Shown piece after piece: positions 35,801 to 46,825 of a stretch of 64,000 nt of DNA. Location: contig JALMLS010000075.1 of the NCBI GenBank assembly GCA_038496445.1, forward strand, positions 1-64,000, read 5' to 3'. Each line of letters opens with the position of its first letter. Position 1 is the stretch's first letter. The DNA is from Trichosphaerium sp. ATCC 40318. Its lineage: Eukaryota; Discosea; Flabellinia; Trichosidae. The translations under genes and the position numbers were made by a program. The notes under the pieces are model-generated. The model saw only the letters and a list, made by a program, of their open reading frames with translations. It was not told the DNA's origin and ran no database searches.

Positions 35801-36097
35801 TCTACAATGGTATCCATGGTATGTACCATACTTATACGGGATTCCAGCAATGCTTGGTGTCCTTATGTTAATTGGCAGACGACCTGGAAACTTCAACCAT
35901 AAGACAGGTAAGGCTGTACTCACAAGCACACATGTTCTTCTTTTTTGTTTTTCATTGAATAGTTGAGGCTAACTTAACTAATACAAGGTAATCTTGGTCC
36001 TACTGATAAGATGAGCTATGCATGGAGATTTTTTAAGATGACTTTTGGTCGCTTTCAGTGTTGTAGATCAAAAGTGATTCAAGACACAAGAGCTTAA
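32872..36097 (+). CDS. NhaC-type Na+/H+ antiporter family membrane protein
   Basis: ATG 32872 begins a cleavable-looking signal (MRLQGLLILAVSLTFVGTGT), followed by a lumenal/extracellular beta-type region (YPTITVEFDDFVIDSRDVAA). The polytopic part starts FLTLVPPIFAIAIIILL. Many exons encode spans, for example LLVVYTLVLGGFTG, ILFIAVSG, WVISIVLLVLLIAFAVIAVI and WLPAITTILGAFISFFSG. The signature loop IGAAHIGDHCSPFSDTTILS matches the 'GD..SP.sDtt' motif of the NhaC superfamily. The end reads YAWRFFKMTFGRFQCC then KVIQDTRA, TAA 36095-36097. Likely cation/proton exchange at the plasma or an endomembrane. An acidic cytosolic loop (NEDDDEIGLDSTEQALMAES) sits mid-protein. A large extracellular N-domain is unlike bacterial NhaC. 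Confidence 0.8.
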
Positions 36098-36225
36098 AAA
36101 AAAAAGAACTCAGATATTTTAATATGCTATTATAAAATATACTACACTTATCCTACCTGTGAATTGTCTTCGTTGTCTTAATCCTGTTGAGCTACTGAGC
36201 AACTTTTACACTAGTGAGATATGTT

Positions 36226-36488
36226 ATGACGTTCCAGAGACCAAAGAGATCAGACTTGAGGTTTAAACAAGGTTAGTTTTGGCTAATGTGGTTTTTATGT
36301 TCATTTGTTAATGCAACTTTTACTGGACTTTCCTCAAAAGGCAGTTTGTCATTGCTGCTGTATCAAAACGGTGCTGTAGTAAGTATGCACATTACCTTGG
36401 AGGTGCTGGTTTTAGAAGCACTTAACGGCCTAACTGATTAGGTTTCAAAGGGTTTCAAATTGCGTCAGCAGTTGCAACTGATAAATGA
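36226..36488 (+). CDS. Very small three-exon gene (about 39 aa)
   Basis: ATG 36226 encodes MTFQRPKRSDLR up to a GTTTAAAC donor. An intron ending CTCAAAAG leads to QFVIAAVSKRCC. A second intron (donor GTAAGTATG, branch CTAAC, acceptor GATTAG) leads to FKGFQIASAVATDK and TGA 36486-36488. Both junctions keep the frame. The product is basic, with one short hydrophobic segment, and might be a small mitochondrial or membrane subunit. No family was recognised. It is too short to exclude chance, but two correct splice phases are unlikely at random. Confidence 0.35.
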
Positions 36489-36520
36489 CTGCACAAAACC
36501 CATTGTTTTTATTACCGCGC

Positions 36521-37826
36521 TTACAGAGACCACACGTGTTGTATTTTACGGTTTTTGAAGGTGTGGTCAATTTGCTTGCCTGTATCAGGTTGAAAAGAAG
36601 TTATTACAGGTGTATTACCAAACACATCAATTCCATAAACAGTGTTTGTATCTTGATCATACGCATATTGCGACACGCCTGTATTGTAGTGAGCTGGTGC
36701 TCGCTGGCAAGATTTTAAGTTCTGTGGATCAGCTTGTGCAACTGTTTTATATCCATCAAATACAGAACCATTTTCTAAACAAAAAAAGGTGAGCATTGGA
36801 AATCAAAATGAAACAGTAAAAAACTTCGAAATAAAACAAACAAATTTTGGCTTGGACGTACTTGGAAAAACGTTCAATATAAACGCTATTTTACCACTGT
36901 TGTGATTATAAAACAAAGCACCTGCGGATGCAATACTGTCATCTTTACTTGTTGTACAGGCTGCAAATAAGTCTCTAACAGACTCAACTTTTAAGTGAGT
37001 ATTGTCAACATATTTGACGCTCATCAGTTCCCCGCTTGTATTTAGAATATAAAACCTATTATTTGCCTCATCTACTGCTACTGAAATAGCGTTTGCAGTT
37101 AGATTTAAAGCGCTCACATCAACTACAGAAAAAACGTGATTAGTTTACAATTACAATGTAAATAGTATTGTTTCGTTTAATGGTTGTTAACTTACTTTGT
37201 ATGTCAGGTTGTTGTCTTGTACCGGACACAGCCAGAAGTTGTAACTGCCCGTAGAATTGTGACCCAATGAGTACGTAATCACCAAAATCTCCAGTTGACA
37301 CAGCAAGCAAACTAATGGTTATTGAGTTGAAAATGACAAGAAAAATAAAAGTACGTACAACAAGATATCTTCAGTTGGAATTGTATGAATAGTATGCGAT
37401 TCCCCACTTTTAACATCGATTTGTGTAACAACTTGCTTAACGGAAGTATAGTACAAGTACTTTCCTCCTGCTGCACTGTTACCAGCAGTATTTCCATACT
37501 CGGAGAACTCTTTTGTAAACTCATTGCCTTTTGCAAACTCAACTAGCTCGTCTATCAATTTGTTAGTACGCTATACCATACCGCGCTCCAAAGAACAAAT
37601 ATTAAGGCATGAAGCTTGCTACAAAGCGGCTTTGTAGCTGGTGAACCGGTAAAAAAGTTTGTGATAGACAATGATTGTTTGGTTTACCATTCTTTAGGTC
37701 TGCACGCGCAATAGCATCGTAAACGTCTCCATTTGGAAAAGCTCCTTGGAAGCCTACATAAATTGTAGATTGAACATATGCAATAATACAAGCTAAAGCA
37801 AGAGCAACAGTTAGTGTATTCATCAT
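36521..37826 (-). CDS. Secreted protein, possibly beta-propeller-like
   Basis: ATG 37824-37826 (MMNTLTVALALACIIAYVQS) is a clear signal peptide. It is followed by TIYVGFQGAFPNGDVYDAIA. Later exons show repeated blades of about 45-60 residues: AAGGKYLYYTSVKQVVTQID, GDFGDYVLIGSQFYGQLQLL, ISVAVDEANNRFYILNTSGE, ASAGALFYNHNSGKIAFI and SQYAYDQDTNTVYGIDVFG. The pattern 'd...n..Y.ld..g.l..v' is typical of SMP-30/NHL/YVTN-type propellers. The stop is TAA 36521-36523. Probably extracellular; no catalytic residues can be assigned. Confidence 0.65.
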
Positions 37827-38203
37827 ATTTGATGTGTTGCACAATTGACAATAGTTTTTTGCTTGATAGAAGTGAAAACTGACAACTTTTCTCAAAAATT
37901 TGGTTTCTCGCTTTTTTGGGAATTCCTTAAAGAGCTTGACCGTTAAGGAACCCGTCTAGCATTTTTAGTGAACTAGTTAGGTCCCGAATAAGTTAGTCCA
38001 TCATTTCATCATGTGTCGTGAATCAATTAACACGTCAAAATGCATACGCTATTTTACAGTTGTGACCTTACAAGATTGGAAATTAATGTATAACTTATTT
38101 TGTGTACATTTGGAAACTAATCTACGGCTAGTCATTAACATCATTGTCTTTGAAGCCAAGTATTGCTACAGGAACTGGTGTGGTGAATGTATATAACTGC
38201 TAA
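37827..38203. other. Intergenic region
   Basis: 377 bp between the divergent start of the secreted-protein gene and the 3' end of the MORN-variant gene. Several in-frame stops occur on both strands. No feature was recognised. Confidence 0.4.
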
Positions 38204-39417
38204 TCAAAACCTGAGTCGATAGGTCTCTATATGAACACCGTAACGCTTTTCTTTTACTGTCCAGAAACATAACTTTGCAACTATTGGCCAACAAGGATTG
38301 CTTGTAATATAAGGTGTTCGGGAACACAACTTTTCTGAGTGATACTTTTGCGCATCAAACAAAGTAATAAACTTAACCTTATATTCGGCATTAAATCTAA
38401 AGTTGAATACATCCATAACATCGCCCACAATGTATCCATTGACAAAAGGATATATTTTTTTATGGTATCCATACTCTTTATATTCTCCATGCAACTCACC
38501 TCTATTGTTAAAAAAACAATGTACTCTCAGACCCTGTGTGTCCCACTCTTTATACTCACCTTGCCTTAAGCCATTTTTGTAAAAGCATAAAACATGTAGT
38601 ATTTTACGTTTATACGAATGCCACTGTCTGTATGCTCCTTCTATACCTCCATTGACATATGAACACTGCACAGTGAGGTCTCCGTTTAACCACTCCCTAT
38701 ATTTCCCATTTTTTCTACCTTTGACATAAGAGCACTTAATTGAAATCAATCCATTCTTATGATACTGATTGTACTCGCCATCAATCTCGCCATCAATATA
38801 ATGGTATATGCCACAAGGATCGCCGCTTGTATGCCAATCCCTGTACTCTCCTACAATCTTTCCTTGAACGTATGTGCACTGTTGATATAATTGACCATTC
38901 AAATGCCACGACTTAAACTCACCATTCATCTCACCATCAACATATTCGTATTGTTTCTTCAATGTTCCGCTACTGTACCACTCTTGGTATGATCCTTGGA
39001 GGATACCATTTACAAAAGTAAACTGTCTCCATGGTTGTCCATTGAAATACCAGTTCTTGTACTTCCCTTCAGGTACACCATGGATGTATGTACACTGGGC
39101 GACCAGAATACTATGCATGTCGTTATAATAACTGTACCACCTACAATAGATTTAACATACAAAATAAACAAACTATTTTTCTTGATTAAGAGACCGTCTA
39201 AAATCACCAACTGTTTTTTTGGGTTGTTTGAGCTCGTCGGGCAAATTTTAGGGCCTTCTATTACACCGAACTGGCAAGCGTACCTTCCGTGCCTATTTAA
39301 CTCAATATCAAACCTCGACGATATGGCCGCTTGTTTGGACAACAGAGGCCATAGTGTGTACAACTTTACATCTAACTCCATAATATCAAGTTGAATCTCT
39401 GGTGGTAGCTGTAACAA
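38204..39417 (-). CDS. F-box-like / MORN-variant repeat protein, copy 1
   Basis: ATG 39415-39417 starts MLQLPPEIQLDIMELDVKLY, an F-box-like helix pair also seen in the copy at 55-56 kb. An intron of about 150 nt (donor GTACGCTTGCC, acceptor ATTGTAG) joins HGR to WYSYYNDMHSILVAQC. The rest is a long run of units of about 21-23 residues of the form 'G+Y+.W+.NGQL..QC.Y..G' (for example YKNWYFNGQPWRQFTFVNG, GEFKSWHLNGQLYQQCTYVQ, GEYNQYHKNGLISIKCSYVK). There are about ten repeats, then a 45-residue tail, TGA 38204-38206. This 'toxin-like MORN_2' repeat style is common in bacteria and in Marseillevirus-like giant viruses. The intron shows that this copy is a eukaryotic gene. Function unknown. Confidence 0.75.
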
Positions 39418-39828
39418 CCCAACATCTGCTTCTTGCTTGCGAGCTGTCTACGTTCGTAATTAGACTACAAAAAATGTCAAAACGCACGTGTACATTGAGA
39501 GCAGGTGGCATTTTTTCGTTACCCCAAACTTCCCACATTAGTATTGTTGGTAGGCAACACTGCAACGTGTGGACGGTTGGTGGATAGATGCTAGTTTAAT
39601 ATTAGCAGGTTAAGTAATAGCATTAGACTAACGGTATTCTGTGCACAAAGTGTTTAAAGGATGACATGTGAACACGTCAGCGATGTTAGTTCACAGTCTT
39701 AATCACTAAGAACTACTTCGCTTGATACAACATAATACATGCTATGCTCAGTAGAGTCGAAGCGTTTTTGACACTCTTAAGTCACACATTTTAAATTTGC
39801 CACGAGCGCTCAGTGATTGTTAGCTGCC
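39418..39828. other. Divergent intergenic region
   Basis: 411 bp between the starts of the MORN-variant gene (-) and the PGRMC-like gene (+). It presumably holds both promoters. One CACGTG lies at 39485. No coding signal is supported. Confidence 0.4.
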
Positions 39829-40698
39829 ATGGAAATGTTAGTTGGATTCTGGGATCAACTCGTCAGTGAGTTTGTAGAGTCATCAATGCCAATTCAAGTA
39901 TTTGTATGTGTTATAGTTATAAAAACGTTCTATTATTGTCTTAACATGGTTTCTTAGGTTGTTGCGGCGTTATTACTTATTGTTTACCTTATTTTATCAA
40001 TGGTGTGGGATATGATACGCCCAAGGCCACCTATACGCGATATGACGCCTGTACCAAAGGAAAAGATTGTTTTGAAGGAATTCACAATTGAAGAGCTTCG
40101 TTACTACAACGGAGAGAACGACTCTGACGGAAAACCAAAGCCAGTGTACCTCAGCCTATCAGGTAAATGAATAATCGCCTTAACTTTCATCGGAAAAACC
40201 AACTCGCTTGTTTATCCCTTAATCAAGCCTCCATATCATTTTTTCTTATACCCCATAGGTGTTGTTTACGATGTATCAAGAGGACGTGGTTTCTATGGAC
40301 CTGGTGGTGCGTAATTGTTTATTTTATTTTTTATTTGCTTGATAATAATTTCGATAAATCAATTGAGTATCTGACGTTTCAAAGGTGGTTATGCTTCTTT
40401 TGCTGGTCGTGAGTGTTCTGTAGCTCTTGCCAAACATGGTTTCGAGCCAAAATTCTTCGAGAATCCTGATGTAACTACTCTTACACCTGACGGTAATGCA
40501 ATTACCTCTTCATTAAAAATAATTTGTACCCTAGAAGTCGGAACGTTGAACGAATGGAAGGCTTTCTTTGAGAACAAGTATGATCACATTGGTAATATTG
40601 TAAAGAACAAGAGAACATCTCAACAAGAAGTGGTACGATATATAATCACGTGACAAGAATCTTACCATTGTTTTTTGCAGAGAGAAAAAGAAGAGTAA
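39829..40698 (+). CDS. Membrane-associated progesterone receptor component (cytochrome b5-like haem/sterol-binding) homologue
   Basis: ATG 39829 (MEMLVGFWDQLVSEFVES). A single N-terminal span (VVAALLLIVYLILSMVWDMI) is followed by RPRPPIRDM and the cytochrome b5-like domain: FTIEELRYYNG, VYLSLSGVVYDVSRGRGFYG, PGGGYASFAGRECSVALAKH and EWKAFFENKYDHIGNIV. The C-terminus is Lys/Glu-rich, TAA 40696-40698. The Tyr-containing YGPGG.Y..FAGR..S motif typical of the MAPR family is present. The usual His pair of true cytochrome b5 is absent. PGRMC1-type proteins bind haem in the ER and support sterol-synthesis P450s (CYP51). It lies next to a sterol dehydrogenase gene. Confidence 0.9.
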
Positions 40699-40821
40699 AA
40701 AAAACACTCTGACGGTTTGGCGCACATAACTTTCCTAGTTTATTTTTTGTAATTGCATCACGTGGTAAACACGTGATAATTTGTTTACAAAATATAAATT
40801 TATTTGTTACTGCACTAGAGT

Positions 40822-43362
40822 TTATTTTCTGGGTGGGAAGAATGCCATCCAAGCCATAGACAACGCTTTAAAAAAAAATTTAACCGCAAAGCTAAAAAAA
40901 AGTTGTGATACAAAAAATGACGTACATGCTACAACAAATGGTGGCCAAGCACGATTAAGTGGAATACTTTGGCTTACAAAAAATTCGTAATAGTAAATAC
41001 CACCAGCAACCATAAAAGTGAGGAACGTAGCATAGTAGAGTTTCTATTACAAAAATTATAAATACAACTTCAAATAATCTACTGTCAAGTACCTTGTTTT
41101 GTAGATCCATACCACACATGAGTCTAACAAATCCTGCGATAAGAGTCCATGCACCGAATAAACGACCAGCAAGACCAGTAGCTATAGGGTAATAAGAACA
41201 AACAAAGTAGTTTAGTAGCTGCTTTACCTTCTTCAGGTTTAAGTGAAAATTGAGTTGATCCAAGGTATCCAGCAAATGCTTGAACCCAACCGACTGTACT
41301 TAAAAGAGCGACAAAGATAAGCCAATAAGATAGAGCAGGCCTTTTTTTGACTTTGATTGGGTTCTTAATTAACCAATCTTGGAAGTAGGCACGAGTTCTT
41401 CTAATACCCTAAAGTGATTGTTAAAAAATACTTCGAATTGTCAATGTGACTACGTACTTCTTCGTGCGGTACAATCGGTTTGTAACCAAGAATCTTTGTT
41501 GCTTTGGCTGTACTGAAAGTATGAGATGTAGCAATAGTAGCAAGCCATTGAGGGTTTATGTTCGAAGGAATGTTGAAGAACTAGCAGACAAGTAAGCTTC
41601 ATAAGATTCACAAAAACGAAACCAAAAGCAGAAATGACTGCCACGCAGTTTGCGTGGTTAGTTACCTTATTGAATTGAGCAACGTGTTTCATTAAAAAGT
41701 AAGGAATATTAAAGCGTCCTAGAGCACTTCGTGGTACACCTGACAAGGTAGCAACCTATACAATCATTAAACGCTTCTATAACTATAAAAAAAATTGTAC
41801 TGTGTAAATATACTCCCAAAGCTTTCCGTCTGCGTTATCATTGACGTTAAATGCTTCACCACAAATTCTACAGAATAAATTATTTCAAAAAATTACTTTT
41901 AAAGGGTCGGAAAAGAAAAAATAAAGGAAGAACCACATACGGACTATCAAAGCTCTCCAATTGATTAGCAGCAAGGATTTCACCATGACACAAGTTATCA
42001 ACATAAGTGAATGAACAAATTTCCTTTCCAGAACCAAGGCAGTACTTCAATCCGCCATCCTTTAAAAAAAAATTAGTACAGATAAGAAAAAAAAATCGAA
42101 AAATTTTTAGGATGACTTTAGTGTATCTTCACCTCAAATTCCTACCAATAAAATATGGTTTTTTGTGAATACATACCTTTCCAGCATTCATCATTCTTGG
42201 CCAAGATAAAGTATCACCTATTGCATTATAAACAAAAAAAGGTATGGTATTGCTTAAAATAAAAAGAAAAAAAAAATTCATTTAAGTTCTTTCGGGTGCT
42301 TACCAGGACCGTAGATTGTATGTGGTCTAATGGACGCTGTCATGAGCTGACCATCTTTTCCAGCCTTGAGTATCATAGCTTCAGCGATACCTTTGGTCCT
42401 ACCATAATCATCTAGCATCAATTTTAAGCAACAAGCGGGATTACCAAAAAAAAAGCAAACAAAACGGAAAAAAAGGTTAGACCACCATACCTAGGTCTAC
42501 ATATGGCATATCTTCAGTTGCATCATATAGATCCAACCCATTGAATACAACAGAAGCTAAAAAATAAGGCATAAGAACTAGAATAACGCCAAACTTTTTT
42601 TTTTGATTTTGGACGAAAAAACACATTCACAAAAATGGCAGAAATACTCACCTGTGCACGTGTAGATTACTCTCTTAACGCCTTGCTTCTTGCACGCCTC
42701 AAGTACAATTTCAGTACCTCTAACATTGACACTCTCAAGAAGTGCAGTGGCTAGAAATAGTCAGAATTGTAAATCTTGAATTTCTTTGTCAAAAAAACGG
42801 TGAAACTGTATTTCCCTTTTGAGGTTTGGGAATAAACGGTTGAAAACGTACGTCCTACAGCTACAGCTGTAACATGAAAAACAGTATCAACACCTTCACA
42901 AGCGCGTACAACTTTATCAATATGTGTAATGTTCCCTTGCATGTATTCGTATGTAACTGGTTCAGTTGGGATTCTTTTGTGATGTTTAGCGTTGTTTCGG
43001 AACAGAAAAATACGACAAGTGTCTATGTCGTGTGTTCATACCTTAGATCGATTCCACGCACTTCAACACCAGATTGTTGAAGCATTTGAATTAATCGTCC
43101 AGCAACAAACCCAAGGCAGCCTGTCACAAGCGCTTTACGCTAAATTTAAACAGTATGAGTAGGTTTAACAACAATAAAGGGTAACATTTGCGCTCAAGTA
43201 GATAAATCACATATTACACGTAAAATACTATCCTGGCATACTGCAATGGTACAGATGTAGGTTTAAAGCTAAAATCCTAGTTTCTCTATTTTTCTCACGT
43301 ACCATTGAACCTTTTGCACAAGTAAGACTGTATGCTTCACCGTCACCCAATTGATAGGCCAT
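40822..43362 (-). CDS. Sterol 4-alpha-carboxylate 3-dehydrogenase (ERG26/NSDHL-type) fused to an ERG28-like membrane domain
   Basis: About 14 exons from ATG 43360-43362 (MAYQLGDGEAYSLTCAKG). The Rossmann start is ALVTGCLGFVAGRLIQMLQQ, then GVEVRGIDLR. Other 3-beta-HSD family segments are DTVFHVTAVAVG, VNVRGTEIVLEACKKQGVK, DYGRTKGIAEAMILKAG (catalytic Y-x-x-x-K), SIRPHTIYGPG and SFTYVDNLCHGEILAA. After the dehydrogenase, a membrane part runs ALSYWLIFVALLSTVGWVQA, then GLAGRLFGAWTLIAGFVRLM, FLTFMVAGGIYYYEFFVSQS and PPFVVACTSFF. This follows the ERG28 pattern ('aGR.FG.WTl.s..vR', 'tF..a..hf.sE', 'P...a..s'). TAA 40822-40824. The enzyme removes the C4 carboxyl as C4 methyls are lost during sterol synthesis. 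ERG28 is the ER scaffold for that complex. Confidence 0.85.
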
Positions 43363-43500
43363 GATAAACTACTACAAAACAACAAAGAAGTGACAAGATT
43401 TGCCAGTCAAATCACAAACAATAAATTTCTGCTCAAAACCAGGTTTGTGAAGCTCGCCTGAAAATTATTCCGATCACACTACTGTATTACCAACTACGAA

Positions 43501-45162
43501 ATGTCAAACAACGCATTACCAGACTTTTACATTGATGGCTTCCATGACAAGGAGAAAATTATGAAAATGACATACAAACCACTAGGAAACACGGGTACTA
43601 CTTCTTTACCATATAAAATAGCGTCTTAGACGATGAAAAGCTCGTTTAGCAGTTTCTATATTAAACGAACTTTAGGCATGAAAGTATCCGTTCTAGGCTT
43701 TGGTGCATCGTCAATTGGGAGTATGTTTCGCAAAACAGACGACAAAGAGTCGGAACAAGTCGTCTTAGAACATCTAAAAGCTGGCGTCAATTTAATTGAT
43801 ACAGCGCCTTGGTACGGGTTTGGAAAGAGCGAGAAACTGCTTGGTAAAATTCTAAAAGGTACACAAACATCATGGAACGTGCTTTTTCTACTTGCCTTTT
43901 TCTAACATTTCTGGTAAACACAGAAAACAAGGTCCCTCGTTCTGCTTATTACATTAATACAAAGGTTGGCCGTTACTCACCTGACCCATTACATATGTTC
44001 GATTTTAGCGCTGAACGCGTTTTAAAAAGCGTAGACGAGAGCTTAGAGAGACTGGTAAGATTTTGGGAACATGTCACAATGTCAATGACACTTTTGCAAA
44101 ATTTTGCCAACTTTTTTGGTTTTATTTTTAATAAGCTATCAGGGTCTTGAATATATCGATGTTATACAAATACATGATCCTGAGTATGCACCTGATATTG
44201 AGATTATATTAAACGAGACTCTTCCGGCACTACAAAAAGCGAAAGATGCTGGGAAAGTAAAGTTTATTGGTAAGTCTTCGAACTTACATTTTTCTCGGAC
44301 TGTAACTCTGACTCATTATCAAAAAGGTATGACTGGTTACCCCATTGCATTCCAACGAGAAGTTATTGAAAGGAGTAAAGTCAAAATTGACTGCTCATTG
44401 GTATATTGTCATTACTCACTAAACGATACAACTTTGGTTTCAAGTGGATTCCTAAAATTTTTAAAAGAACGTGGTATTGGCGTTATCAATGGTATGTAGT
44501 TGTATTATCTCATTACATAATGTTTAATCATATAATAGCTTCGCCTGTTTCAATGGGTTTATTGACAGAACGTGGTGCACCTGCATGGCACCCAGGTAAA
44601 TGAAAAAAAAATACAAAAAAACCTAATACATCATTTACCTAACCATTTTCTTTCTAGCTCATGATGACATTAAAAAAGTGTGCCAAGATGCAGTTGCTGA
44701 TTGCAAAGGAAAAGGTACCTTTAAGATTTTAACACAAATAAAAACATAGTCGAGGGTGTATCGCAGAAGCGTTGATAGTTTTTTTGTTAGGAATTGATAT
44801 TTCAAAAATTGCAACACACTTCTCACTGTTTTCTTGTGATGATATTCCAACAACTCTCATGGGAACTGCAAGTATTAAGCGTACACGTAATAACATAGAA
44901 GCTTGTTTTGTTTCTCTTTCTAAGGAAGAAAAAGAAGCAACTGATAACGTAATCAAGAATTATTTCGAGAAAATGCCTAGATGCACGTGGGAAGGTAAGT
45001 ATTTTTTAAACTGTGCCGAAAAAAAAGTTGTTCTTGTAACCTTCTGATTGGTATACCTTTGTAGGCGTTGAACCTGTGAAGTTTTGGGAACAATATGGTA
45101 AAGCTATGGCGCTTAAATCAACATATCCTAAATACTACAAAAAGGTTGTTTGGCAAGACTGA
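43501..45162 (+). CDS. L-galactose dehydrogenase-like aldo-keto reductase
   Basis: ATG 43501 (MSNNALPDFYIDGFHDKEK). Exons encode VSVLGFGASSIGSMF, NLIDTAPWYGFGKSEKLLG (catalytic Asp and Tyr), AYYINTKVGRYSPDPL (catalytic Lys), FDFSAERVLKSVDESLERL, IDVIQIHDPEYAPDIE (catalytic His), ETLPALQKAKDAGKVKFIG, VYCHYSLNDTTL and GLLTERGAPAWHPAHDD. TGA 45160-45162. All four AKR catalytic residues are present. The FDFSAERVLKSVDESLERL, CHYSLNDTTL and AWHPAHDD segments are characteristic of the L-galactose dehydrogenase branch that makes L-galactono-1,4-lactone for ascorbate synthesis. Substrate could be another aldose. It shares a 138-bp divergent promoter region with the ERG26-ERG28 gene. Confidence 0.9.
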
Positions 45163-45469
45163 ACTTTCTTTTTTTGTGCAAATAAAATACTTACTTCAAT
45201 CAAAACTCTTTTTTGTTGTGCCCAACGCACCTAGTCCATTTGGCCAAAAAATGACAAATGCATCAAGAAAGGTTGTCGCTTTGCTTTACACTGTCACTCA
45301 TATCGATAATTGGTAAAAGTGTCACATTCTTCACCACCCAAACAAACACTACATGTGCTAGACTATACGTCACAATAAAGAGCAGTCTAGTATCAAATTA
45401 TATTATAGCACGTGTGCAAAATAATCGCTTTGAAACAATCAGAATTGCAAAAGCCTACTGCAACATCTT
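45163..45469. other. Intergenic region
   Basis: 307 bp between two plus-strand genes. Short open frames here have no family signal. A CACGTG lies at 45409, about 60 bp before the next ATG. Confidence 0.4.
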
Positions 45470-46603
45470 ATGCAAGTCGTCGTAGTCACGCTATTGGCGT
45501 TGTGTTGTATCGGAGCCACAGCTCAATACGTATTTACACCAGTTGAGCCTGCCTTGTCAGCTGTTGCGTACAAGTTTCGTTCAATTGCTCCTTCAAAGAT
45601 AGACGGCGAACTAGTGCAATCTGCGGGCGTTTACAAGTACAAAAACAAAGGAAATAATGAATGGAACATGGTAAGTGCTTTAAACACAAAACATACGCAT
45701 ACACGTTCTACACACAAATCAAAGCGAAAGTGAACGTTTTAGACGCTTTTCCTATTTCAAATTCTTGATTCAAATTCTATCTATCTCTCATAAGCTTCAT
45801 TACATAGACTGTGCATGCTCGTATACGACAAGGGTTTTCAGGTGGAGTATTCAGGATGTTTCAATACTTTAGGGACGGTAGCGTGCGTTTAAGGTTACCA
45901 AACGTAGTAACGTACTTCTAAAATTGCTGGTAGTTGACCAATTATGTCTATGTTAAAAACTCACAAACACCTTGTAAAAAAACAGTATATTCCCAACGAG
46001 AGCGTAAATGCAGTTGGAAATCGGTACGGGAACCAAAAGAAACCAGTTTAATTCTTAGTACAAGACTGGAAAGTAACTTCTTTTTTTGGCTATGAGTTTC
46101 GTTTTGATTTGATGTTTTGTTACCTCGCTCTTCAGAACTCTTACATTTCTGTTATAGAAGTCATCAGTTGATGATAAATATTCTTATGCTTTACATAACT
46201 GTAAAATCAATAAAGATGGCAATAGAGAGGAGCACACAACATCATTCACAATGAAAGAATCAGCAACAGGTGAAACTAGAATTTCATTTATCAGTGTCAA
46301 GTTTGGGAACACAAAATTTATGACTGTACCGATATCACTTATGGACGAACCAATTGATGCAGACTTCGAAGTACGCACCCAACAGTTTCACTTTTTGGTT
46401 TTAAAAAGCTTGAAAAAGGTAAATTTCTATTGTCTAAACTCCTATCCTAGTTGCCCGAAGAGTGTCTCAATTTAAAGGAATCCAATCCTGTTTCTTCTAG
46501 AAGAGATGGGCGTAGGAATAAACCAAGAAATCTAAGGAACCGAAGGAGGTATAGAAGATACTCAAGAGGGAATAAGAGATATTCAAGACCAATAGACAAT
46601 TAA
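45470..46603 (+). CDS. Secreted protein with a basic C-terminal tail
   Basis: ATG 45470 gives a strong signal peptide (MQVVVVTLLALCCIGATAQY). Later exons are TVHARIRQGFSGGVFRMFQY, then KSSVDDKYSYALHNCKINKD, TSFTMKESATGETRISFISV and MTVPISLMDEPIDADFE. The last exon is very Arg/Asn/Tyr-rich (RRDGRRNKPRNLRNRRRYRR) and ends YSRPIDN, TAA 46601-46603. The middle looks beta-sheet-rich. The mature protein would be strongly basic at its C-terminus, suggesting binding to polyanions such as glycans or nucleic acids. No family was recognised. Confidence 0.6.
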
Positions 46604-46825
46604 GTAGTCGAAAAGGCACAACAATAAAGTTTTCTAGTCGTATTCAAAATAGTTACCACCTTCCTTGCAACGAAGTTGTAAACCCCATGCGTTAGAACCA
46701 ATGCACACGCGTGTGTGGTAATAGCGATGTAAGTTCTGGACGATTTTTTCTTTGAGTCAAGGTTCCGCTCAGTTTTTCAAGTTACTAATTGTGCAAAAAA
46801 AAAAAAGGTAATAGCTTTTTATTAT

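Noticed and set aside
39402-39587. 61-codon plus-strand frame at the MORN gene start
   Set aside because: Overlaps the F-box-like head on the minus strand and has no family signal.
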